From the NCBI GenBank assembly GCA_945874115.1, contig CAMCFD010000022.1, forward strand, positions 1-19,221: a stretch of 19,221 nucleotides of DNA. The letters run 5' to 3'. Below are positions 1 through 7,331 of this stretch, piece by piece (the stretch's first letter is position 1; each line of letters opens with the position of its first letter). Made by a program: the position numbers and the translations under genes. This stretch comes from Rickettsia typhi. Lineage in GTDB: Bacteria; Pseudomonadota; Alphaproteobacteria; Rickettsiales; UBA1997. The notes under the pieces were generated by a model. It saw nothing but the letters and a program-made list of their open reading frames with translations, was not told the origin of the DNA and did not search any database.

Positions 1-312
1 ACCGATTCTAATATAAATTTAGTATTGCTTGCGATCAAAGAACCAGAAAAATCAAACGCTGACAATAGTTTATTTTGCGTCGAGATTTCGTCAAGCGCTT
101 CAAAATCGCAATTATTGGCAGCATTGAATGAAAGCGGAATTGAGGCAAAAATTCTCAAAACTGTACAGTTAAAAACCGTGAACGACATTTCGTTTCATTT
201 AGTTGAGGCCCTAGGTTTCTATGACGAAAAAAGTTCTGAAATTGTGAGTTTAACAAAACATAAAATTAAGCCTTTTGTTAAGATTTTGGGAGTTTTTCCG
301 CGAGATTGTTAA
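1..312 (+). CDS. pheA: Prephenate dehydratase, C-terminal ACT domain (partial, 5' end outside window)
   Basis: The reading frame is open from base 1 and stops at 310-312, so only the last 103 codons are present. The visible part resembles the regulatory ACT domain that ends alphaproteobacterial prephenate dehydratases: a beta strand (SLFCVEISS), a helix (SKSQLLAALNESGIEAKIL), and the closing strand FVKILGVFP, which matches the family's usual ILGVYP-type ending. In this family the catalytic part, which lies upstream and outside the window, converts prephenate to phenylpyruvate in phenylalanine synthesis, and the ACT domain senses phenylalanine. The ESRP-like ligand motif usually found after the first helix is not obvious here; the sequence reads KTVQLKT, so allosteric control may have been lost or altered. 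Another ACT-domain protein is possible because no catalytic residues can be seen. Confidence 0.6.
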   Translation, partial: TDSNINLVLLAIKEPEKSNADNSLFCVEISSSASKSQLLAALNESGIEAKILKTVQLKTVNDISFHLVEALGFYDEKSSEIVSLTKHKIKPFVKILGVFPRDC

Positions 313-627
313 ATTTGCAACACTTTGACTTTGTCAGTTTTTTGCATCAATTAATTGACGAAACCACCCCTATTTTATTCGAGCCAAGCCTTCACACAGC
401 TATTATTCTGGGCCAAGTTTGCGACTTGACAAATAAAATGGAACAGATATAATACCAGCCTCCTCTTAATTTAATTGAATTTCGAGGCCTTCTTTTTCGC
501 GTTTTGCTTAAGAGAAACTTTTTAGGGAAAATCTGTCAAAGGCTTGATTATAGGGCTTTGCTCTTATTTATTTCGCGATAGAAATCCTAAGAAATATTGG
601 TTTTTAAACAGTTAAATAATTATAAAA
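313..627. other. Intergenic region between the pheA-like gene and rpsD
   Basis: These 315 bases contain no convincing gene. They hold a perfect-consensus promoter at 426-453 and a leader of about 165 nt before rpsD. Just after the -10, GCCTC (458-462) can pair with GAGGC (484-488) and is followed by a T-rich run. CTCTTAA (463-469) can alternatively pair with TTAAGAG (508-514). The two pairings are mutually exclusive. No clear terminator for the upstream gene is visible; the TGAC/GTCA mini-hairpin before a T run near 331-346 is weak. Confidence 0.6.
426..453 (+). promoter_or_regulatory. Sigma-70 promoter for rpsD
   Basis: TTGACA (426-431) and TATAAT (448-453) are both perfect consensus hexamers separated by 16 bp. 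Transcription would start near 459-461 and give an rpsD leader of about 165 nt, unusually long for this gene-dense window. A strong promoter suits a ribosomal-protein gene. Confidence 0.8.
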
Positions 628-1245
628 ATGACTAAAAGATTAAACGCTAAGAAAAAACTTAGTAGAAAATTAGGTGCGAGCCTTTGGGGACAACCTAAAG
701 ACAGCTTCGAAAAAAGAAATTATCGTCCCGGACAACACGGAAAAAGCTCAAAAGGCAGAACTTCTGACTACGGAACTCAGCTTCGCGCTAAGCAAAAAAT
801 GAGATTTTACTACGGAAACATCACTGAAAAACAATTCAGCAACACTTTCTCTTTGGCTTACAAAATGAAGGGCGATGCGAGTGAAAACTTCATCGGCTTG
901 CTTGAAACCAGACTTGATACAATCGTTTATCGCGCTAATTTTGTTCCGACAGTTTTTGCGGCAAGACAATTTGTTAACCACAAACATGTTTTGGTTAACG
1001 GCAAATCTGTGAACATCGCGTCTTACAAACTTAAGGTTGGCGACGTTGTGCAAATTCGCGAAAAATCACGCAAATTAAACATTGCAATTGAATCAATTCA
1101 AAAATTAGAACGCGATATTCCTTCTTATTTACAACTTGACAAAGACAATTTTGCGATTAAATTAATCGCTCAACCAGTTTTTGCTGAAGTTCCTTACGCT
1201 TGCGAAATGGAGCCTCACTTGGTTGTCGAATATTATTCAAGATAG
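628..1245 (+). CDS. rpsD: 30S ribosomal protein S4
   Basis: This 205-aa protein aligns along its whole length with alphaproteobacterial S4, a primary 16S rRNA-binding protein that nucleates assembly of the small-subunit body and helps maintain decoding accuracy. Diagnostic segments are MTKRLNAK at the N-terminus, RPGQHGK near residue 34, LRAKQKMRFYYGNITEKQF, the S4 RNA-binding domain (about 96-160) with FVPTVFAARQFVNHKHVLVNG, and the C-terminal MEPHLVVEYYSR. It is the zinc-free form, lacking the Cys cluster. The gene stands alone, away from rpsM/rpsK/rpoA, with its own consensus promoter and a strong terminator. The ATG at 628 matches the family N-terminus, but no Shine-Dalgarno sequence precedes it, only ATTATAAAA. 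Any autoregulation by S4 would have to act through the long leader and is not proven by the sequence. Confidence 0.98.
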   Translation: MTKRLNAKKKLSRKLGASLWGQPKDSFEKRNYRPGQHGKSSKGRTSDYGTQLRAKQKMRFYYGNITEKQFSNTFSLAYKMKGDASENFIGLLETRLDTIVYRANFVPTVFAARQFVNHKHVLVNGKSVNIASYKLKVGDVVQIREKSRKLNIAIESIQKLERDIPSYLQLDKDNFAIKLIAQPVFAEVPYACEMEPHLVVEYYSR

Positions 1246-1260
1246 TTTTACCCGAATTTT

Positions 1261-1315
1261 TCAATCCCTTTTTACCACGAAGGGATTGATTCTCTCCTCA
1301 CTTTTTCTTTTTTAC
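1261..1315 (+). terminator. Rho-independent terminator of rpsD
   Basis: TCAATCCCTT (1261-1270) pairs perfectly with AAGGGATTGA (1280-1289) around a 9-nt loop. A pyrimidine-rich stretch with T runs (CTTTTTCTTTTTT) follows. It lies 16 nt after the rpsD stop codon. Confidence 0.8.
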
Positions 1316-1336
1316 AACGTTCACAAAAAACATTCT

Positions 1337-1365
1337 TTGACATAAATTTAAATTTACGCTAAAAT
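1337..1365 (+). promoter_or_regulatory. Sigma-70 promoter for the DUF1993 gene
   Basis: TTGACA (1337-1342) and TAAAAT (1360-1365) are separated by 17 bp. The expected start, near 1371-1373, leaves an untranslated leader of about 175 nt. Confidence 0.7.
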
Positions 1366-1370
1366 TTCAA

Positions 1371-1518
1371 GCTATTAGTTTTCGAGAGATTCTTCTCAAA
1401 ATAAAATATCGGAATTTCTGGTTATTTTGTCATTTCTGCGCAAGTGAGAATAAGATAAATTCTCGTTCGCACAGCCAATAGCAAAGCTAGATGGTGATGG
1501 ACGCAACAAGTCATTACC
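1371..1518 (+). promoter_or_regulatory. Structured leader upstream of the DUF1993 gene
   Basis: The predicted 5' leader can form several stems. There is a long imperfect hairpin at 1436-1474, with core GAGAAT/ATTCTC, seven-base loop, two G-U pairs and two single mismatches. GGTGATG (1493-1499) pairs with CATTACC (1512-1518) using one G-U pair. GCTATT (1371-1376), at the predicted transcript 5' end, can pair with AATAGC (1477-1482) and close the first hairpin into a domain. No match to a known riboswitch or to 6S RNA, 4.5S RNA or tmRNA was recognised. Whether it is a regulatory leader, a small RNA or chance folding cannot be settled from one sequence. Confidence 0.4.
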
Positions 1519-1546
1519 AAAAATATTAATAATAAAAAATAAATTT

Positions 1547-2047
1547 ATGACAATTTCAATGTATCAATCTTCGATTCCTGTTTTTATTCACAATTTGAAT
1601 AATTTGTCAACAATTTTGAAAAAAGGCGCAGATTATGGTGCGGCAAAAAAAGTTGATGAAGCTGTTTTGTTAAATTCGAGACTTATTTGCGACATGTTTT
1701 CATTGGCCCGACAAGTTCAAATTGCTTGCGATTCAGTGAAAGCGGGCGCAGCACGACTTGCTGAAGTTGAAATGCCTAGTTTTGAAGATAATGAGAAAAC
1801 TTTTGGCGAATTGCAAGAGCGCATTGCAAAAACAATAAAATTTTTACAAACTATTAAGCCCGAACAAATTGATGGAAAGGAAAATTTGAAAATTAGTTAT
1901 GTTTCGCGCGGCAAAGAAAGTAATTTTATTGGCCAACCTTATTTGTTGAATTATGTTCTTCCGAATTTATATTTTCACATCACAACTGCTTATGCAATTT
2001 TAAGACATAATGGCGCAGATATCGGTAAGAAAGATTATTTAGGTTAG
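1547..2047 (+). CDS. DUF1993 family protein
   Basis: This 166-aa soluble protein matches the DUF1993 family along its full length. The N-terminal MTISMYQSSIPVFIHNLNNL, central LLNSRLICDMFSLARQVQIACD, MPSFEDNEKTFGELQERI, and the C-terminal FHITTAYAILRHNGADIGKKDYLG are all characteristic. The family is predicted to be mostly helical, resembling DinB-like four-helix bundles, and its biochemical function is unknown to me. No signal peptide or membrane segment is present. The gene is monocistronic, with its own promoter, a long potentially folded leader and a stem-loop just after the stop codon. The ATG at 1547 matches the conserved family N-terminus. It lacks a Shine-Dalgarno sequence. Confidence 0.9.
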   Translation: MTISMYQSSIPVFIHNLNNLSTILKKGADYGAAKKVDEAVLLNSRLICDMFSLARQVQIACDSVKAGAARLAEVEMPSFEDNEKTFGELQERIAKTIKFLQTIKPEQIDGKENLKISYVSRGKESNFIGQPYLLNYVLPNLYFHITTAYAILRHNGADIGKKDYLG

Positions 2048-2055
2048 TTTTTCAA

Positions 2056-2092
2056 AGCTTAATTGCGGGGTTTTAAGGGCCGCAATTAAGCT
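2056..2092. terminator. Bidirectional terminator between convergent genes
   Basis: A perfect 13-bp stem (AGCTTAATTGCGG at 2056-2068, CCGCAATTAAGCT at 2080-2092) encloses an 11-nt loop. It lies in the 43-bp gap between the DUF1993 gene and the convergent ABC exporter and overlaps the latter's stop codon. The flanking T tracts are weak, so efficiency is uncertain, but stem quality and position argue for termination from both sides. Confidence 0.7.
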
Positions 2093-3878
2093 ATTTATCT
2101 TGTGCGATTTCGAATTGCTTAGAATATAAATTTGCGTAAGATCCGCCCTTTTCCAACAATTCTTTGTGAGTTCCTGATTCAATAATCTTACCGTGAGAAA
2201 CTACGAAAATTTTATCAGCGTGAATTACGGTCGACAAACGGTGGGCGATCACAAGTGTCGTTCTGCCACTCATAAGCTTGTCGAGCGCGTCTTTAATCAG
2301 CCTTTCAGAAATTGGGTCAAGCGCAGAAGTTGCCTCGTCAAGAAGCAAAATTGGTGCGTTATATAAAATTGCGCGCGCAATGGCGATTCTTTGCCTTTGG
2401 CCACCAGAAAGACGAATTCCATTTTGGCCAATTTTAGCTTGATAACCTTCTTTTAATTGACTAATAAATTCGTCAGCTTCGGCCATTTTAGCGGCCGCGA
2501 TAATTTCTTCTTCGGTCGCATTTTCTTTGCCATAACGAATGTTTTCAAGAACAGTGTCATCAAACAACATGACTTCTTGATTCACAACCGACATAGATTG
2601 TCGCAGCGACGAAATTGTTATGTCACGAATGTCATGTCCGTCAATTTTAATTGAGCCAGAATTTGGATCATAGAAACGCAAAATCATACTCATAATTGTC
2701 GATTTTCCGCCGCCCGAATGTCCGACCAAAGCAACTGTTGTGCCGGCTTTAATTTCGATGTTGATTTTTTCTAAAGCATTTCTGTCATCGATATAGCTGA
2801 AATCAACATTTTCAAACTTTATTTCACCTTGAACGTTTTTAAGATTTAGCGCATTTGGTTTATCGACAATTTTCGCTTTTTCATCAATGGCGCGATAAAA
2901 TCTCGTCGCAGCCGCCAAGCCCATTTGAATTCCTGAATTCATGCCAGAGACTGATTTTAGCGGCCTGTATGCCATCAACATTGCGGTGAAGAACGAGAAA
3001 AAAGCACCCGGAGTCGTTTGTCCGTTCAACACTTGATATCCACCATACCAAATCACCGCAGCGACGCCGATTCCACCTAAACTTTCGACGAAAGGCGAAG
3101 AAATTAGCGAGATTCGCGAGATTTTTTTGCCCATTTTAAAAATGCTTTCAACAATGACCGACATTCTTTTAATCTCGAATTCTTCGCAATTATAAGCCTT
3201 AACAAGCTTTGAATATTGCAAAGTGTCAGTCATTTGCGTCGCGAATTTTCCAGCCATTTCTTGGTTTTTGTAAGATAAATTGCGCAATTTTCGTCCCAAT
3301 TTATAAATAGGGTAAGCCGCAAGTGGAAAGCCCACGAAAGCAACAAGCGAAAGCTCGAGACTTTGATAAAACATAACCGCGACCAAGGCCACCAAAGTGA
3401 ATAATTGCTTGACGAAGCCGTTAATTGCAGTGTTTATCATGCCAACAATCATGCCAATTTCATTCATGATACTTGCAATCATATTTCCAGAAGAACTGTT
3501 GTGAAGCTTTGCTATGTCTGACTTTATGAAGTGTGCATACATTCTAACTCGCATGTCAGAAGTGATGCGCAAAGTGAGGATATTCATCGTCAAAAGCTGA
3601 AAATAAGTCGCGAAACCTTTAATCACGGTGACCGCGAGAACTATAATCGGAATATAAAGCAGCGCATTTGATTTTTTATCGACGAATACTGAATCGAGTG
3701 CGGGCTTGACTAAGTAAGCATGAACTGAAGTCATTGCGGCAATTACCAACATCAACAAAACTGAAATCAGGAAAGTTTTGCGATGAGTAGCAACATATTC
3801 TTTCGTGATTCTTTTGACTAAATACCAAGTGTTATCGTAGTCAATTTCAGGTTTTTCAATAATCGATTTATCTGTCAT
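2091..3878 (-). CDS. msbA: MsbA-like ABC exporter, fused permease and ATPase
   Basis: This is a complete 595-aa half-transporter expected to dimerise in the inner membrane. The N-terminal half (about 35-330) carries around six membrane segments, including FLISVLLMLVIAAMTSVHAY and IPIIVLAVTVIKGFATYF. The C-terminal ATPase has Walker A GHSGGGKST (386-394), Q-loop Gln434, signature LSGGQ (490-494), Walker B ILLLDE (510-515), D-loop SALD (518-521) and switch His546. The family resemblance is to MsbA-type exporters that flip lipid A core in Gram-negative bacteria. Close relatives export other lipids or drugs, so substrate assignment is inference. The gene stands alone, divergent from argS, and ends in the stem-loop shared with DUF1993. 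No catalytic residue is missing. Confidence 0.85.
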   Translation of the reverse strand: MTDKSIIEKPEIDYDNTWYLVKRITKEYVATHRKTFLISVLLMLVIAAMTSVHAYLVKPALDSVFVDKKSNALLYIPIIVLAVTVIKGFATYFQLLTMNILTLRITSDMRVRMYAHFIKSDIAKLHNSSSGNMIASIMNEIGMIVGMINTAINGFVKQLFTLVALVAVMFYQSLELSLVAFVGFPLAAYPIYKLGRKLRNLSYKNQEMAGKFATQMTDTLQYSKLVKAYNCEEFEIKRMSVIVESIFKMGKKISRISLISSPFVESLGGIGVAAVIWYGGYQVLNGQTTPGAFFSFFTAMLMAYRPLKSVSGMNSGIQMGLAAATRFYRAIDEKAKIVDKPNALNLKNVQGEIKFENVDFSYIDDRNALEKINIEIKAGTTVALVGHSGGGKSTIMSMILRFYDPNSGSIKIDGHDIRDITISSLRQSMSVVNQEVMLFDDTVLENIRYGKENATEEEIIAAAKMAEADEFISQLKEGYQAKIGQNGIRLSGGQRQRIAIARAILYNAPILLLDEATSALDPISERLIKDALDKLMSGRTTLVIAHRLSTVIHADKIFVVSHGKIIESGTHKELLEKGGSYANLYSKQFEIAQDK

Positions 3879-3917
3879 TTCTTTAAAAATATTAAATTTT
3901 CTAACTATTTCTAAATT

Positions 3918-3943
3918 ATTATAATTTTTTAGTTATATTGCAA
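3918..3943 (-). promoter_or_regulatory. Possible promoter for the ABC exporter
   Basis: On the minus strand a TATAAT -10 lies at 3918-3923, with TTGCAA at 3938-3943. The 14-bp gap is short. A shifted -10 (TAATAA) would give 16 bp. The hexamer is good but the pairing is imperfect. Confidence 0.35.
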
Positions 3944-4004
3944 GATTTTAAGGTGCGCATTCAAATTTTAGCGCTTCAATTGGCAAAAAGACAAAGCTTA
4001 AATC

Positions 4005-4033
4005 TTGCATTTATAATGATATAGAGCTATAAT
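4005..4033 (+). promoter_or_regulatory. Sigma-70 promoter for argS
   Basis: TTGCAT (4005-4010) and a perfect TATAAT (4028-4033) are separated by 17 bp. A second TATAAT lies at 4012-4017 inside the spacer. Transcription would start about 28 nt before the argS ATG. Confidence 0.75.
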
Positions 4034-4068
4034 AGAGTATATTTAAAAAAATACAAGTTTTTATAAAA

Positions 4069-5859
4069 ATGATTAATATTTTCGAAACATATAAGCAGAT
4101 TTTTTGTGTCATTTTGCAGGAAATTGCACTTGAAAACAATGTTGAAATTTCGGGCGAAGTTTTTGCTAATTTTAACATCGAGCCAGCAAAAGAAAAATTA
4201 CATGGAAGCTTTGCCTGCAACGCCGCAATGGTTTTGTCGAAAAAGTTTTCGGCGGTTGAAAGTTTGAATAATCCGCGAAAATTGGCGGGTGAAATTATCA
4301 AAAGAATCGAGGCTAAAAAATCACAAGATTCTTATCTAAAAAGCATTGAAAAGCTTGAAATCGCAGGAGCTGGCTTCATCAACATTTTCGTTAAAAATGA
4401 GGTTTTTTACCAAATTTTGGGCGATTTATTGACACAAAAACGCTTTGTTTTCCCTAATTTAGGCCATGGCGAGAAGGTGAATTTAGAATATGCCTCGCCA
4501 AATCCCACTGGGCCAATTCATGTTGGACACACTCGCGGCGCAATTTATGGCGATGTTTTGGCGAGTTTATTGTCAAAAACGGGCTACGATGTTTTGAAGG
4601 AATATTATATAAATGACGCGGGTTCGCAGATTTTAACATTGGTGAAATCGGCTTATATTCGCTATTTGCAGGCTTGTGGCAAGAAAGTTGAAATCAGCGA
4701 AGGGCTTTATCCGGGCGAATATCTTGTTGCGATTGGCGAGGCTTTGCGCGAAAAATATGGCGAGTGTTTAAATTCGGATGAAAAAATCCGCGATTTCGTT
4801 GTTGACGAGATGATAAAAATGATTATCGCCGATTTAAAAGCGCTTGGAATCGAGCATAACAGCTATTTCTCGGAGAAAAAAGAGCTTCACGATAAAAATA
4901 AAATTGAAGAAGCAATCAAGATTTTGCGCGAAAAAGATTTAATTTATGTCGGAAAATTAGAAGCGCCAAAAACTGAAAAAGGCGTCGGATCCCTGCCCGA
5001 AGGCTATGCCGAAGAAGACCAAACTTTGTTTCGCTCAACTTTATTTGGTGACGATGTCGATCGCGTCGTTAAAAAATCTGATGGAACACCAACTTATTTC
5101 GCCGGAGATTTGGCTTATGTTTTAAGCAAATTCAGGCGCGGCGCTACAAAATTCATCATGCCACTTGGTTTCGATCATGCTGGTTATGTTAAACGCCTCA
5201 CAGCCGCAGTTCATGCACTGACAGATGGCAAGGCTGAATTGAAAGTGATTTTATGTCAAATGGTGAAATTCATCAAAAATGGCGAGCCGCTGAAAATGTC
5301 AAAACGCGCTAATAATTTTATCACTGCGCGCGAAGTTATTGACGAAGTCGGCGCCGATGCACTGCGTTTCATAATGTTGACGCGAAAAAATGACGCACCT
5401 TTCGATTTCGATTTGGCGAAGGTTATTGAACAGTCGAAAGATAATCCTATTTTTTATGTTCAATATGCTCACGCGCGCTGCTGTTCGGTTTTGCGCAATT
5501 TGCATGGCGAAAATTTGTTGACAAATATCGAAAATGAAAAAGTTGATTTTGCGATTTTAGAAAATTTAACCGACGAAACTGAGCTTGAAATTATCAAAAA
5601 AATTGCCGCATTCCCACGTTTAATTGAAATGGCGGTTACAAGCTACGAGCCTCATCGCATCGCGTTTTATTTACAAGAACTTTCAGCACTTTTCCATTCA
5701 CTTTGGAATAAAGGTGTTGATAATCCAGAATTAAAATTTATTATTAAAGATGATTTACAAAAAACTCAGGCGCGAATTTATTTAATTTTGGCGATAAAAA
5801 TTATTATTGCAAATGGCCTTGACATCTTTAATATCAAAGCTTTACAGGAGATGAGATAA
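4069..5859 (+). CDS. argS: Arginyl-tRNA synthetase
   Basis: This 596-aa class Ia synthetase charges tRNA-Arg with arginine in the cytoplasm. Visible domains are the N-terminal Add1-type domain (about 1-110), the catalytic Rossmann core starting at ASPNPTGPIHVGHTRGA with HIGH-equivalent HVGH at 151-154, the KMSKS-equivalent KMSKR at 409-413, and the C-terminal DALR anticodon-binding bundle (about 460-596) starting near YVQYAHARC. Length is normal for the family. The ATG at 4069 gives the expected N-terminus (MINIFETYKQ) and lies about 28 nt after the predicted transcription start, without a Shine-Dalgarno sequence. The stop codon overlaps the start of the next gene (TAATG), so the two are co-transcribed. 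In many alphaproteobacteria argS is likewise followed by a SPOR-domain gene. Confidence 0.98.
   Translation: MINIFETYKQIFCVILQEIALENNVEISGEVFANFNIEPAKEKLHGSFACNAAMVLSKKFSAVESLNNPRKLAGEIIKRIEAKKSQDSYLKSIEKLEIAGAGFINIFVKNEVFYQILGDLLTQKRFVFPNLGHGEKVNLEYASPNPTGPIHVGHTRGAIYGDVLASLLSKTGYDVLKEYYINDAGSQILTLVKSAYIRYLQACGKKVEISEGLYPGEYLVAIGEALREKYGECLNSDEKIRDFVVDEMIKMIIADLKALGIEHNSYFSEKKELHDKNKIEEAIKILREKDLIYVGKLEAPKTEKGVGSLPEGYAEEDQTLFRSTLFGDDVDRVVKKSDGTPTYFAGDLAYVLSKFRRGATKFIMPLGFDHAGYVKRLTAAVHALTDGKAELKVILCQMVKFIKNGEPLKMSKRANNFITAREVIDEVGADALRFIMLTRKNDAPFDFDLAKVIEQSKDNPIFYVQYAHARCCSVLRNLHGENLLTNIENEKVDFAILENLTDETELEIIKKIAAFPRLIEMAVTSYEPHRIAFYLQELSALFHSLWNKGVDNPELKFIIKDDLQKTQARIYLILAIKIIIANGLDIFNIKALQEMR
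5846..5850 (+). promoter_or_regulatory. Shine-Dalgarno sequence for the SPOR gene
   Basis: AGGAG lies 8 nt before the ATG at 5859, inside the end of argS. It is the only clear Shine-Dalgarno site found before a recognised gene in this window. It probably serves re-initiation by ribosomes finishing argS at the overlapping TAATG. Confidence 0.7.
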
Positions 5860-6671
5860 TGGAAGATTTCGGATATTCAAAAGAACGCGAAGAAAATTAT
5901 GCAAGCTCGCTGGTTAAGCGCGCCTTTTTGGTTGGCGCCAGCTTGTTTTCGCTTGCCTGCTTTGGATATATCACCGTCAGCGCTTATTATTTTTTCTCAC
6001 AAAATGGTGGCGAAATTAAAACGATTGAAGCGCCGGCCGATCCAATCAAAATCGTTGAAAATGAAGCTTCTGGCGAGCAAAGTTCAATGAAAATTGACAG
6101 CTCAATTTATGAAGATATTTTTGGAACGCGTAAAAAAACTAAAGACATAAAACTTCGCGAAACCGTTGAACCAGCGCTTCCTCCGAAGCAAGAAATTATA
6201 GAAAAAAAACCTGAAGAAAAAAATATCGCAAAAGCTTCTGATGAAAAACCAGCATCTCACAGTCAATCAACCCAGACTCCGCTTGTGTCAACACCGAAAA
6301 AAATCATAGTTTATTCGCAAGATGAAATTAAAGGAAATGATAATTTATTACCAAATTCAAATAAAGTTGAGAAAAAACCGGAAGTAGCAGTTCAAAAACC
6401 CACCTCGAATAAAAAATATATTCGCGTGCAAATCGCCGCTCTTACTTCAAAACAAGGTGCTCATCAATATTTAGAAAAACTTAAACAACAACATTCAAGC
6501 TTGTTTTCTGGACTCGAAGATTATATTCAAGAAATTGATTTAGGCAAAAGAGGAATTTTTTATCGCGTACAAATCGGCAATTTTTATGATCAAGTTCGCG
6601 CCGAAAATTTTTGCAAAAAATATACAACTCAGGCACAAAAATCACGAGCTGATTGCATCATTGTCGAATAA
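5859..6671 (+). CDS. SPOR-domain membrane protein
   Basis: This 270-aa protein has a short cytoplasmic N-terminus, one membrane segment (about 21-46, RAFLVGASLFSLACFGYITV and onward), a long low-complexity periplasmic linker rich in Lys, Pro and Glu (about 50-183), and a C-terminal SPOR domain (about 186-270) with YIRVQIAALTSKQGAHQYL and FYRVQIGNFYDQVRAENFCKK. SPOR domains bind denuded peptidoglycan glycan strands at the division septum, so a role in cell division or wall remodelling is likely. The start overlaps the argS stop by one base and has an AGGAG site, indicating translational coupling. It resembles the SPOR gene that follows argS in other alphaproteobacteria and is not clearly FtsN or DedD. 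Confidence 0.9.
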   Translation: MEDFGYSKEREENYASSLVKRAFLVGASLFSLACFGYITVSAYYFFSQNGGEIKTIEAPADPIKIVENEASGEQSSMKIDSSIYEDIFGTRKKTKDIKLRETVEPALPPKQEIIEKKPEEKNIAKASDEKPASHSQSTQTPLVSTPKKIIVYSQDEIKGNDNLLPNSNKVEKKPEVAVQKPTSNKKYIRVQIAALTSKQGAHQYLEKLKQQHSSLFSGLEDYIQEIDLGKRGIFYRVQIGNFYDQVRAENFCKKYTTQAQKSRADCIIVE

Positions 6672-6686
6672 GTTGTTTTTATTATA

Positions 6687-6709
6687 AAATCAAGCGAGGC
6701 CTTTGATTT
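6687..6709 (+). terminator. Weak stem-loop after the SPOR gene
   Basis: AAATCAA (6687-6693) pairs with TTGATTT (6703-6709) around a 9-nt GC-rich loop, 15 nt after the SPOR stop codon. There is no solid T run, so it may only attenuate read-through into the next gene. Confidence 0.3.
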
Positions 6710-6732
6710 AGACAATTTAAAAACAAGAAAAT

Positions 6733-7206
6733 ATGAGGATATTCACGATTTTATTATTGTCAAACTTCGTGATTTTTTTCGATTCTTTCGCAGAAAATTT
6801 ACTAGAAAATCGAGGTTTTGAGACAGAGAAACTGGAATCTTTCGAAGATAAAACTAATTCCAATCGCAAAAAAACAGTTGAAGAAAGACTTAATCATTTT
6901 AACGCATCAACAAAAACTCAATATAATAATGTTTTAAAAACTGATGAAAGCGGATCGAATTTAAGATTAAATATAGAAAATAACGCACGACAAAGACAGC
7001 CTTTTGAAACTCAAGATTCTTCTGGAATCATAAGCAGAAAAGCCTCACTTGAGCTTGGTTTTAGATCGAAAGACGATTTTTCTTTATATGTTAAAAGCAA
7101 TATCGCTGACATTAATTATAATCTAAATCGCAAAAATAATCAGCTGAATATTGAAGCAAATAAGAACATAGAAAATCTCAATGTTGGACTGACTTACAGT
7201 TTCTAA
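6733..7206 (+). CDS. Small secreted protein of unknown function
   Basis: I do not recognise this 157-aa protein. It begins with a plausible Sec signal peptide, MRIFTILLLSNFVIFFDSFA, with likely cleavage after Ala20. The mature part is hydrophilic and rich in Asn, Lys and Glu, with a charged middle (KTVEERLNHFNASTKTQYNN). The last 55 residues alternate polar and hydrophobic positions (LYVKSNIADINYNL, NVGLTYSF) and end in Phe. A C-terminal Phe after beta-strand-like sequence is typical of outer-membrane beta proteins, but the protein is short for a barrel, so it may be a periplasmic or outer-membrane-associated protein. It follows the SPOR gene after 61 bp, without a clear promoter or Shine-Dalgarno sequence, and converges on tRNA-Leu. 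Confidence 0.65.
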   Translation: MRIFTILLLSNFVIFFDSFAENLLENRGFETEKLESFEDKTNSNRKKTVEERLNHFNASTKTQYNNVLKTDESGSNLRLNIENNARQRQPFETQDSSGIISRKASLELGFRSKDDFSLYVKSNIADINYNLNRKNNQLNIEANKNIENLNVGLTYSF

Positions 7207-7213
7207 CCAAAAA

Positions 7214-7300
7214 TGGTGCGGTCGAGAAGATTTGAACTTCCACGGATTTTACTCCACAACGACCTCAACGTTGCGCGTATACCAATTCCGCCACGACCGC
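7214..7300 (-). tRNA. tRNA-Leu (anticodon GAG)
   Basis: The minus strand reads GCGGTCGTGGCGG at the 5' end and closes with CGACCGC, A and an encoded CCA. The anticodon stem CAACG/CGTTG holds loop TTGAGGT, with anticodon GAG at 7264-7266 reading CUU and CUC. A long variable arm and a T arm with GTTCAAATC are present, as expected for tRNA-Leu. The gene lies 31 bp downstream of the glutamate dehydrogenase stop, on the same strand, with no clear promoter of its own, so it may be processed from that transcript. Confidence 0.95.
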
Positions 7301-7331
7301 AAATTTAAAACTAACACTTTGACCAAAACCT

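Noticed and set aside
748..1053. 101-codon open frame antisense to rpsD
   Set aside because: It lies entirely inside a certain gene on the other strand and its translation has no recognisable features.
4011..4301. 96-codon minus-strand frame across the argS promoter and 5' end
   Set aside because: It overlaps the argS promoter and N-terminus. The sequence is an antisense shadow ending in A/T-derived hydrophobic residues, not a real membrane protein.
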